Assembly (NCBI GenBank): GCA_910591455.2
Contig: OU342821.1
Span: 9,672,280 to 9,736,279, forward strand
Source: Pholis gunnellus
Taxonomy: Eukaryota > Chordata > Actinopteri > Perciformes > Pholidae
Length of the DNA: 64,000 bases
Direction of reading: 5' to 3'
Part shown: piece by piece, positions 14,001 to 26,700 of the stretch
How the letters are laid out: every line of letters begins with the position of its first letter
Numbering within the stretch: the first letter of the stretch is position 1
Made by a program: the position numbers and the translations under genes
The notes under the pieces: generated by a model
Told to the model about the DNA's origin: nothing
Database searches by the model: none
What the model saw: the letters and a program-made list of their open reading frames with translations, nothing else

Positions 14001-14842
14001 GCCTTCAAACAAGACCTATCAGGAGCACAGCAGCACTGCCAGGGTTTTAAAGAGACTCTGAACTATAGTTCCACATTTAAACGCCAACACCTGGTTATTT
14101 ACAGTGGGGGTTTGTTTAACTGCAGGAAGTAACGTGTCCTTTATTTCATCTTCCAGACAAGGTGGGGTAAGGGATGGATTTTAGCAGCAGATTTTAGGGC
14201 TGATTGTAACAAATCGCATGGGACCCAATATATGAAGAGGCATAGGTCATAATGTCACACTTTAAATATTTGTTCTGGTTTCTTAAAGTTTGCAAAGGTC
14301 TCGAATAGATAATGTTGTCAAAACACAAATAACTTTGCCCCCCAAAAAAGTCTAAAATTGGCAAAATTCAGATCAAAATCAGCAACTATCAAATCAATAA
14401 ATCAGATTACCAATCTGGCATTCAATACCAATTTGCAGTATTTTTCATTGATGACATTTCTATACATTTGGAACGTTTTGCCATGACATTGGGTCAGCTC
14501 TGTGAAGCTGCCTACAGCAGCCGTCCCCTAAAAGAAGTGAGCTCAAACAATTTCCAGTCACATTTCAAGCCCACAAGTGGTGACAATGTTTAATTCAACA
14601 TTTCTGGTGGAGTATTATGAGCATAACTGACGTAGAAGGACTTTTTTTTCTCTCTTTTCTTAAATTCTTAAAAAAACGTATTTGGGTGGTGGAAAATGTT
14701 GCTTATTGAGTGATGTGAAAAATAAATGTATTTTCAAATGTATCCACGTTTATAAAGAAACGGCTGTCAAGAGTAGCTAATGGGTACTGCAGCTGCAACA
14801 AATGGTCACAGCCTCATTCAACAGGTATTCACTGAGATTCCC

Positions 14843-14877
<35 letters not shown>

Positions 14878-15341
14878 CTGCACATGCATAAATCTTTCAC
14901 CACTGCACAAGTGAGCTTTCACTTTCTGGCTGAAACCACACCATTTAAACACACACACACCTGTCAGTTTGAGTTATCTGTATTGTTTTTACGTCCTCTA
15001 ACCTTCCTCATCTACATCTTTTTCCTCCCCGATCTCCCCCTTTTCTCTCCTTCAGTCCTTCCATCTCCCCCGTGAGCACACTTTCTGATACTTTTCTCCC
15101 CTCTTGCCTACACCTTCGCTCTCTCTCTCTCTCTCGTCCATTCATCCTCCCATCATTTCATTCCTCCCTTCCTCTTCTCTTTGATCCTGTACATTCCCTC
15201 CCTTCCTCTCCTCATATGCCTCCTTCCATCCATCTCTCCCTCCTGTTCTCTCTCCTTTGATCCTATACATCCCCTCTATCAGCCAGGTCTTTAAAAGATT
15301 TGACCCCTGCATTCCTCAGGTCACACATGATCTCCTCGCTG

Positions 15342-15376
<35 letters not shown>

Positions 15377-16860
15377 GTGCATGTAAGAGTGTATACACCT
15401 GTGCGAGATTAGGGCGTTTCTCTGTGTATTTGTATGTACATGTATGTGTCTGTCCGTGTATACATGAGCATGTGTGTGTGTGTGTGTGTGTGTTTAAATG
15501 CTTCATCATCGTGGATTACCGCAGCCTCTGCAGGGCTCAAAGCAGACCTTTGAGGATAGCTTTATTCCTTCTCAAATATAAGACAAAAGAAAGGAAATAC
15601 GGGGCCTTGATTTCCAACGCAGGAGAGAAAGAGAGAAGATGGAGCGAAAAGACAAAAAGAGGGATGATGATTTCATTGCCAAGCCACACAGAGAAAAATC
15701 CCCAGGCCTACATCTTTGACAATAATGATGACCGAAAATTGTTCTCCCCCCCCCCCTTCTCATTTTGAAAGGAAAATCCACCCTCCGGTATAATTGATAT
15801 ATCCTATTCCTTTTGATCTTGAACAGTTCAATCAATGAACGCTGACATGAGCAGCTCTCTGCCGAGCCAGACAGCTGAGGTCAGTGTGCACACATGAAAG
15901 TTTCTGTCTCTTCTAAATGTGCATGAAAAATGTTTTCTACTGTATGCGATAAATCAAAGAGGGGTTTATTCTCAAATGGACAATGTATTTTCAGCTCTGC
16001 AATGGTTACAACTAATGAGTATTTTCATTGATTACTCAGTCAATTCTTTTTCTGATAACTACATTTATCTTTTAATACATAAACCGTAAAAAGAAGACGG
16101 TGTCAACAACCAAAAGATAATCAATTTGCATTAAGTAACAACATTTTTAACCTGATGATGACTTTACCAAAGGTTTGACAGGGTGGGAAATGATTTTTGT
16201 ATCCATGCCATGAAATTGCCAGATGATTTATTGCTTTATGTGTCCAATGTTCAAGTCTGCGTGCATGCTATGTTGCACCATGTCTGGAATACACATCTCC
16301 CTTTGAGGACAGTAACGTTGAAAGGAAAATATCAATTGATTATCAAATGTATTGTTGATTCATTTTCAACAGTCCACCAATGGGATATGACCTTTATTTA
16401 GTCTAGCAATTATTGGCACTATATAACATTTTATAATTAGGCATTATTCATTACATATATGATAATAAATAATGTAGTTCTAAGCATCTATAGAGATGTA
16501 TTAGTTGTTATTACTCTACAGTATTTGTCAACAAATAGAACTTCTCCTCTTATCTAAAAACACATTTTCTATCTTTACAACTGTATTTAACTGTCAATTA
16601 TTATCTATTTATAAACCAGCCTTAATGTTGGCAAATACATGAATACATAATTTATATCTGCTTATATATATTACAGTGTATAGTGCCTATGAATACTAAA
16701 TGAGGGGAGGTCTCTTACATTTGATCCATGTAGATCACACTAATGGCCGGCACACAAACCACATGTAAATGTAGCGGTGAATACAATTCTTCTCTTTCTT
16801 TCTGTGTGTTCCCTGTTTTTCTCTCTTTATCTCTGTCCAAAAACCTCCCTCCCCTGCTTG

Positions 16861-16949
<89 letters not shown>

Positions 16950-17066
16950 CTCTGTAAAAACATTGTGGGGTGCATTTACCTTGGTGCCCGGACGCAGCCA
17001 AATATTTAGGCTGTCACAGAGAATCAACCTCAAACCAAATGGCTGCAGCTCTGTGTTTGTCTGTGC

Positions 17067-17122
<56 letters not shown>

Positions 17123-17739
17123 GTGTGTGTACTGGGGATTGTGGAGATTGAAATGTCAACTTCTCATACCCTCTACTCTATCCTGCTTCACTACACCCTA
17201 AACAAGCTGTACATGAGTCCCAACCAACAGATCCTCAGACACACACATGCCAACACTGCACGTGTACAGTAACCATCACAATAAAACACTGAATGAAAAA
17301 TGTATGAAAATTGAAAGAAACGGAAAATAAATAGCCAACAATTGATGAAATATTGAATATTTGGTGGTTCCATCTTCTCAAACGTGCATGTTGCTGCTTT
17401 ACATCATTGTGTATGTCCGTGTCTTGGACAAAACAAGCAGTTCAAAGATGCCACCTTGTGCTCTTTGAGCTGCTTGACATTTTACAGCCGGAAACAATAA
17501 ATCAAAGAAAAGTTACTGATAGATTAATCTGTAATAAATACAATATAATCAATATAAATATGCACTAATCTCAATCGATGGAATCGTCCGATTATGAATT
17601 GAAAAAGAAAAAGTTCTAAGCGTGACAACCCTGTGTGTTGTCACGCTTAGAACTTTTTCTTTTTCAATTCAACATTTCAAGACACCACAGACATCCACTG
17701 TTCACAGTGTCTCTGTCTTTCTGTACGTCACTCTTCCTT

Positions 17740-17782
<43 letters not shown>

Positions 17783-20700
17783 AAACCCCACAGAGCAGCC
17801 AGCCAGCCACTCAGCCCATCAGTCCACTAAGAAACAACACGAGCGTCTTGAAAACACAGCGAGCCACAAGGAAAACAGCCATCAATCTCCATGACTTGTC
17901 TGTCGACTGAAGGAACGCCGTTAATCTTCAGGACGGCGCGAGTCAAGAACAACACTGTTTCAAGCCGAGATTCAAACCAATGCAGCTGTGAGCACTTAGC
18001 GTGGATACACACTGACCATCCGAGTATTCACATTGTGTTCGTGTCGTGAGAGAGGAGTAAACAAGATCAAGATTATCTGCGTTCACGTAGTAAGAAAGTA
18101 GCCACGTTGCAACCGGTGACAGCCCTAAAAGATCCATCATCACCCGCAAACTGCTCTTCAGTGTCACTTTAATAGTTTTGTTCTGTGTGTGTCGATGGAG
18201 CAGCACATCAATATATGTACAAATATAATCTTACTGTATGTTAATCTATTGTTTGAGGCTCTCTTTCAATCCCTCAGCTGTCAATCTCCAGCAATAAAAC
18301 AGAATCAGGTATTCATACTTTTGGGAGTTCTATTAGCATGCTTCATATATCAGGACAGCACAGATTCACACACACACACACACACGCACACACACACACA
18401 CACACACACAATCACACACATACAGCTTCTGCTGAGGTCAGACAGTTTGACCTCTTCAAGACTCTAAAGGTCACTAATGGACTTCCTACACTGATCGCTC
18501 CATTACTACGGTCACATAAACAACATTGCTTAAACCACATCAACCTCAATGGAGGGAAACAGTTAATTCGTTGGACTAACTCAGAGTTGTGTAAATAACT
18601 TTAACGCATTTATTTTTTTATTTTATTGTGTTATTATTTTCAATGACAAAATATTAGAACCTCTGCGATGTCAAAAACAAAGACAAAATCTCAGCTTTTT
18701 ATCCAGCTGTGGCCCAAATACTTTCATGGAATTGGTCATACTTTGCCTAATTGTTACTTTTATTTAGCTTTCGTTTATTTAACATTTGCTCCAACTGACC
18801 AGTTTGCACATACATAAGTCATTCAGCTAAGGCCTGCAAACATTATGATTGGCCGGCTTCGGTTATGCAAATTTGCAGCAGGCAAATGCATGCTTGTGAT
18901 TGGAGGAGAGAATTAACTTTGGAGTCCAGTAGAGCCTGTGTGAGTTAGAACCGGGCTGTTTATTTAGCTTAAAGAAGATAACTTTTTGGAGACACGTGGT
19001 TTTTACAGGACATTGACAGTTTGGAAGTTTGAAAGGTGTTGAATTGTAAGAATTAAACCATTGATTCATTTGCATCTGTGTCTTATTATTACATAATATT
19101 TGTTGGATTAACATTGCATGTCTTAAATGTAGGTGTTCAGATATCAGGATTACAATTTATTTGAAGACGTGTCTGATGATTCAGCTCCTTTGCAAAACCC
19201 TGCATTTGGGCTTAAAGACACCAGCTCTCCAACTGTGCAGGATGATGGAAAAAAATGTTGTTAAGACAACATGTTCCCAGCAACTGGACAACAAACACAG
19301 CAGGCATCTGTGCCAGAAATAAATCTCCAACTTTTGACTCTGCAGAAGTCCGATAGAGAGAGACAGCTGAAATTTAAAAAAAAACACACAGCACTGCAAT
19401 TTCTTAAACCACTGGCCCGGACTCGGCACCAAAGCACCGCTGGCAAACCACACGGAACCAGCCACGCACACACACCAGCACACAGCCATGCATGTTCACA
19501 TTAATATGCACGTAAACACTTTCCGTCAGCTTGCATCAATTCCCTTGTTCTAAACAAAAACACATACTCAAAGCACATTGCCCGAGACCTTTAACACCAG
19601 TGCAAATCCTTAACCTCACACAGGCAGGATGAGTCTCTGTCATGGAAAATAGGGTATAGCTTCCAAACCATCTGAGAAACGCGTCTGTTTATTGTGGTGA
19701 AAGACTGATCAATAGTGGAGACAGAAGGATTGAGAGAGATAAACAGAAGGCGGAAACAATATTTAGAAACAGACAGTGGGAGGATAGAGAGAAAACGCTT
19801 GTAGGAAAGAAAAAAGAGAACGTGATAGAGAGACATAGGTGGAAAGATGGAAGAAGAGAGAGAGAGAGACAGAAGAAAGGGAGAGATAGTTGTTGTTGTG
19901 CAGACATCTGCCGCGACCCACAGCCTCAGAACCACATACGTATAAACGGCCAAGAAAATATGAAAATCATCCAAACATCCTAAATGTGTTGGGAGTTCAG
20001 TTTCCAGAAAAGTGTCCCTTTGCATTTACTGAGGATGGTACACAAATAAACATGCTCACAATCATGTGAGATTGTGACCAGAATAACAACTGTCAAAGCT
20101 ACAAAAACGGTCTGAGATACATAAAAAAAAAAAAAATTCCACTAATTTTAGATCAGGGGAAGAAGTGCAGTGGGAGGAGAGACGAGTGAAAGACAAACAC
20201 TTAGAGACACAGGGACAGAGGGTGGTTTGCATCGGACTTCAGATGTCGATTTGGGGATGTAGCTGCAAAGTATGCTTCAAAATCAAACCAGGTATCTGTA
20301 GTGTGGCTATAGTGACACATGCTCAGTAACACTTCGTTCATCATATGTCCATGAAGCAATTAATAAGTAACTAATGAATCATTTAGTCTCCAAAATTCAC
20401 ATTAGAATGTCCTACAGTGTATTGAGATTTCTTAAAATTGCTCGTCCAACCAACCGTCCCCTAAAACCCAAAGATACTTAATTCACAATGATACAAAAAC
20501 ATCCTACAATTTTAAAGGACTCAAATAAATAAACACAAATCTGTTAAATAACATTAAGAGTCTACAGTTACGCTAGTGCTTCTAGCTCAGGTCACAGGAT
20601 CACCTTAGTCATTGTTTGTCTGTACCACATTTCATGGCTATCCATCCCATAGCTGTCTGGACCTTTCCCTGCACATTGTCCCCCTCAAGGTGGCGCTAGA

Positions 20701-23700
20701 TAAAAAGTCAGGGGACCACCAAAAGTCAGTGTGATTCATCCTCTGGGGACCATGAATGTCTGTACCAAATCTTAAAGTTTGGATATTTCTGCCAGGCCGA
20801 CATTGCCATCCCCTAGTGCCACGCAGCTAGAAAAGTTTTAAAAGTTTGCGTATCCAGAATGGTGTCCGAAGTTATGGAAATAACACCAAGGTTGTTTAAA
20901 CCTTTGTAAAGGGACTGAGACGGAGAAGACAGACACACACAGAGAGAGCGTGAAACAGTGTCGTGAAATGAGCTGGGAGGCCAAACAGTGGCGTTGCTGT
21001 TAAGCTCTCACAGGTTTTATGATGTCAGCCGCAGCTCAGACAAACCCCCAAAACATAAACAGTCTCTGGGTCGCAACAACCCTGAAAACCTTCATCCACA
21101 GCGTGGAACTGACTCTGGGTGGCGGGAGGAATCCGACACACATGTTTATGTATGTGTTGGTCTGACATGTGTGGATGCTTGCACGAATACTTAAAAACAT
21201 GTGTGCATATAATAGCTTACATACACCTCTATGTGATCTTAATTATGTGTCTCTGCCCCGTGTGTCTGTGCGTATCACGTCCCAACACTGTCTTTGATCC
21301 TAGCCATGGAATCACTGTGTTTTTTGAATTTTTAAAATATTTAATTTAACACAACGTAGTTAATTGAATGCTTATCTGCAGTGGTGGGGAACATGAAAGA
21401 ATATTACAAAAAAAAAAAATTAGAAGTCAGAAACATTATCTGCTACTTGCTTCATAGAAATACTCCTCCGATAAAAACACAACCACACACTGCAGGTTTA
21501 TACAACATCACTCCCTTTTCTCTCCTTTAAGGGTGCAAAAGAAGTCAGAGCAGCGGACCATCACATTTCCAGTTGTGTTCAGGCCAATATCTGTCATCCA
21601 AGACGCAACAACTATCAATCAAAATCAAAAATGTGCTCCACTGAAAAAGATCTTATCTAGAAGCTACAACTACTGGCCGTTAGAGCTGGCTGCACTGTTT
21701 GAACCCGTTTTGACATGCTGGAGGGGAACCGTCTGTTGATCACGTGATATCAAAATCTCCAATTTAATCCACTGCTGTTTTGCAAAGGTGGCAAATAATG
21801 GCGTCTGGAACAAAGACGAGCATCAAGAAGGACAACTCAAAAACAAATTCTAACATTCAGGACGCCTCACGAGACCCCCAAGGAAAGACGAACACAGTTT
21901 GACAACATCAAAGACGCTCCAGGCAACACATTTGTTGATATTCCTGATACTGGACATCCGCTTCTGTTCCTTCCTGGCTGATCGCCTCTGCACAACATGC
22001 ATGAAAGTTAGGAGTGGTTGGTGCTCAATGTGTTTCAACGGTGTGAATTTGTCTGTCAAGTTCACCACAGTTTAACTCTATGCAGAACTTTCGCGCTGAA
22101 TAATTTGCCTACTGCAGGACATTACATTTGACTTTTCAGCCAATTTGTAGAAACTACTATCCAGGGAAATATCTTACAAGCACAGGTCTGGCAATAATTC
22201 AACAACCTCGTATCATTAAGAAGCTAACGCTAAGAACACTAACTTAACAATCGCATGCATGTCAGAGAGCAACTTTGCAGTGCTGGTTGAAAAATTCCTC
22301 TGTGAAAGACGCTCCTTCATCTTACTCCCAGGACGTGTGAAGAAATGTGACATTGTCTAGACATTTGCTTGTTTGAGTCTAAGTCTGGTCAAAACATCTG
22401 TGGAGAACAGCAAAGTCTCACAAAACGCTCATGTGTGGTGCTCACCTGTGAAATTCCACTAAAGCCACCAAAAATGTGGACTGGAGCCAAAAAGACAAGT
22501 GGATTTATGGTACCTCAGAAACTATGTGGTCCTTCTGACTGTAGTTAAAATCTTGTAGGCTTAAAAATGCTTCATCAGCATCCGTATATCCATGTGAAAT
22601 CACAACAGTTTCTATTCATTTGTATCACTTGGTTTGAAGTATTAGTTATTAAAAGCATTCTTGGACAAACTCTATAAAATAACCACCCAAAGAGTCTTAA
22701 GTTTCAACATTTCTATGCAAAAAGGTTGCCTCAAAGCAAATAGCAGAATAATGAATCCTTTCTCCTTTTTTTGCAGTCACAAAAAAACAAATTAATTTAA
22801 TCCCGAATCACAAAGTGGCTGCTGCACAAAACCTTTCCACAGGTTCCAGGTGACACTCTGCGAGGAAGCAGAAACTATTAATCCTCTGTGTTGGAGCATG
22901 CGGACAGCTTTGGCATCGTATTGCTCGGCTGAAGTCCAGCCAGGTTTGGCTCATTTCTACAGGCACTGATTTAATGCACACCAGCCACAAACCTGGCCCG
23001 TACAGAGAAAGCATTAGTATACCAGTGGCAATTTATAAGACTTCATGTTAAACTGTGAGAAGTAAACGCTCATATGAAACTAACTACACCCCTATCTTAA
23101 AAAGTATCTTTGTATTTCATTTATTTGCATTATAATTTTTGTGAAGAAACAATGACAGGCTACAGAAACAAAGTACTTTTTTTTTAAATTTTATTTTTTT
23201 TTGTTTAATATTTTCTATTAATGGAAATAAAAATTGCCTATATGAGAGTACGATTTTAACATCAGCAGTCGTCTGACTAATTTAACATTAGACTGTGAAA
23301 ACAGGCATTACGCTTTTCCCTACTGATCCACACTGTAGAGAAGATAAATATTCCCATTTTATCTGATAACTCCTCCACCGCGACCACCTTTTTCCTGTTA
23401 ACATGTAGCCGTCGACACGCTGTTCGCACATAGACAACATTGTTTTAATGGTTACAGGAAAATAGAAGTGTGATGTTGAAGTTTTTGGTGCCCCTAAGAC
23501 TTTTACATGTGGTAGTATGGAAATTTTGCGGTAATGCAACTGCATGTTGATTAAACAAATTACTGCAACTGATACAATGTCCCAACAATACAATATCAGT
23601 TTATTACTCCTTTAATGGAAAAAGTAAATAAGTAACAAGAGTAAGTGTCAATAGCAAAATGCTGCATGTGGGAAAGCAACTACTGACAGCTATTAGTCAA

Positions 23701-26700
23701 GTGAATGCTAATGTTATTTAACAAGTTTAATTAACAAGTGACAGTGTAAACCACAGGAAAGTGATGAATAAAAAAATAAAGTATGGATTTGGTATGAATT
23801 GTAGGGAAAAGTCAATTTAAGTTGTGCCCTCTGTGTTAAAACAATGGAAACTCTACAGTTGGTGCTTTATGAATGTTCTGAATGAAGGATTAACTGATAT
23901 CTGCAAACCTTTTTACAACTTAAGTATTTTAATACTGTAGCTAACATTAAGCAAATAAAATTTTTATTTTTTTCAATACAAACAAATTAATATAATTTAC
24001 CCTTTTCCCTAAAAAGAGCATGTATATAATTCCTTTATTTGTATCAGTCACATGCTAATTGAGTGCTGATTCACTGGTCATACTTTAGTAATAACAATGA
24101 CCCTGGGGTACCGGGACAGCAAATAATTTAACTTACACAACAATAGAAGGAGTGATGGGCGCCAAACAAATTTAAATTAGCATATTAATGACTGTAATTG
24201 CTCTTACGTATAACTTACATTATCTTTTAATGTGAGGAGGTTGCTGTTAGTGAGTGTTAAGTACATTTGTAGATGCTGAGCTTTTCTTACTTAAATTAAG
24301 GTGGAGGAGTCACACACTGCGAGACGGCAGAATGGCAAATGTGTTTCAGTGTTTCTCCGTGGGCTGCTTGCCCTCTGCAAGCTTTCACAATTTGGAACAG
24401 TGACTGGAAAACAGCCGGCAAAAAACAAATCAGTGGCAGTGATGTGTGTGACTTCATCTGTAATAACATTCAGAGTTATCTCTAATTGTTTCACTTGAGT
24501 CATTACACATTCATCTTTGGAGTAAATCTCGTCATTGATTAATTAATTGTAATGAAATGAACCATGTTAAACTTGAGCGTTGCCTTGGACCTATTTGGCC
24601 AACTAAAGCATTACCAGCAAGGTATATAATGTACTGCCAGGTGGATGTAAAGGCCTCAACATGTCTTTGGAAAGTGCAGGTAATACACGATAAGCATTAG
24701 GTAACAAACACTAGATTTTTTTTTGAGGTGTCGACCAATAGCATGGGTGCAGAGCAATGATCATGCTACAAGGCTCGCCAAACCTCCACAAGTTTTCCTG
24801 ACCCCGGTGTTAAGTCAGAGAGACAAGCTATTAAAGCCCCATTTGAGCTGCAGAAGCCTGCGTTACACAACCAGGAAAAGCCTGCAGCAGTCTCCAGAAG
24901 TCAGACTCTCCTCCGCTGGAGTGTATTACTCTATACACTTTCAAGGACCTACAATCTTTTTCTTGGCACACGGTTGGCACCATCCAGCTGCATCCGATCC
25001 ACTTTCAATCAAATATACTTGAAAAACAAAACGTTGCAAATGGGTGGACATGCACATGGAAAATAAAATTTGTGAAATGATTGTACCTTGATATGACAGC
25101 AGCAAAGAGGGGGGATTTACTCAAGATTATGTAAAAAGTGTTGACTGGAAAACGAACATACCCGTTCCTAAAATAGAAGTACGGTTCAAATCATCTTATA
25201 ATCAATACAAACTCAATGGCATTAATCTCTATCAATAGTCCATGCAGCAAACAAATCACACTAATGGGGCTTTTTTTGTCACTTTTCCTTGTGGTCACTT
25301 GTTGACAAACCTTGTGCTTCAATCAAGCTTTTTTGGGGGAAAAAGGGGTTTTGAAAGTGAGATGAGCTCAGCGTCTTTGTCTCCGGTGTCGTGTATCCAG
25401 ACAGATGGACAGATAATGTCAGAAATCTAATATGGGACTGTTTGGTCAACAGTGGGGAAGAAATCAAGCACCTCAGTGCCACATGAAACCAGGGACTTGA
25501 AGATAGCTGTGAGGACATGTTGGAAATTCAACCATAGATGTGAATGCACACACACAAATGCCCATTCATGCACGAACATGAACTCTTGCATAAATGCAGA
25601 GAAACGCAGATGTGAACAGCACACGCAGACGCAAACAATAATAAACGGATGCAAGCAATTATATGATCAAATACACAGTGGACACACACACACACAACAC
25701 TGCAACTGAGCATGGAAAGTTTACTCCCTTTGATCAAAGTAGAGGGAACAAAGAAAAGAAATAAACAACTTGTGAAACAAATTGCTTCCTGCAACGTAAT
25801 TGAGAATAAATGTGAAAAAAGTGAGCATCTTAGCAGGTGTATTTATGTTACAGGACAACATATTTCACTTTAATCTGACTTATTGCACCAAAATCTACTT
25901 TGTTTCTGGTTTTAAGAAATTACATTGCATTTGTTTCCTATTAATATCTCATATAATGACATTTACTTGGAATAACTGTTTCATTGGTTATTTAGAAATG
26001 TCCAGATGATTTATAATTTGTCTAAATAACAAATGAATATTTTTTAAACCAAAACATACCTTAATGAGCTTAATATACTCAAGCCCAGGATAAGATTTAT
26101 TGCATTTTTTTTGGCTGTGTCTACCCATGTGAGCACATGTATACATTTCATCACTGCAGGCCCTTCTGCTCTAGTGATCCCTGAATCAATTGGTTCTTTC
26201 CAGTGGGACAAATGAGATTTAATCAGATTTGCTGCCAGGGTATTGCTGTGCAATACTGTCATCATGCCAGCATGCGTTCTCTCTTTCTCTCCCTTACACA
26301 CACTAACACACACATTTTCTTTCTTGCCAAGGATTAGATAAGAAGATTGATACCACTCTTACTGTATAGCTGTGTGGTAAATAAAGCTCCTGGAATTAGG
26401 AGGAAACAGCTAGCAAAATCCACCTAGCAGAACCGCTAAAAGCTAGCCAATCAACACGTTATATACTGTATTGTTAATACGTACAAAAACCAAAGCGTAC
26501 TGACAGTGATGATATGTGGCTTTGAGGGGGGTTGTGTGAGGGACTACTTCTTGGCCAGTTGCAGTGAAGGACAAGACTAGCTCTTTCCACTTGTTTCCAG
26601 TCTTTGTTGTTAAGTTAAGTGGCGGCTATAGCTATATATTATATTATATATATTTACTGTGCAGACCCAACAAACATTCCCAAAATGTTGAACTATTCTT

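Noticed and set aside
16715..17159. Poly(Arg-Glu) and poly(Ser-Leu) frames (also 35225-35896)
   Set aside because: Translations of CT/GA microsatellites.
21739..21748. ATCACGTGAT palindromic E-box
   Set aside because: An isolated 10-bp palindrome in intron sequence without neighbouring sites; expected by chance often enough.
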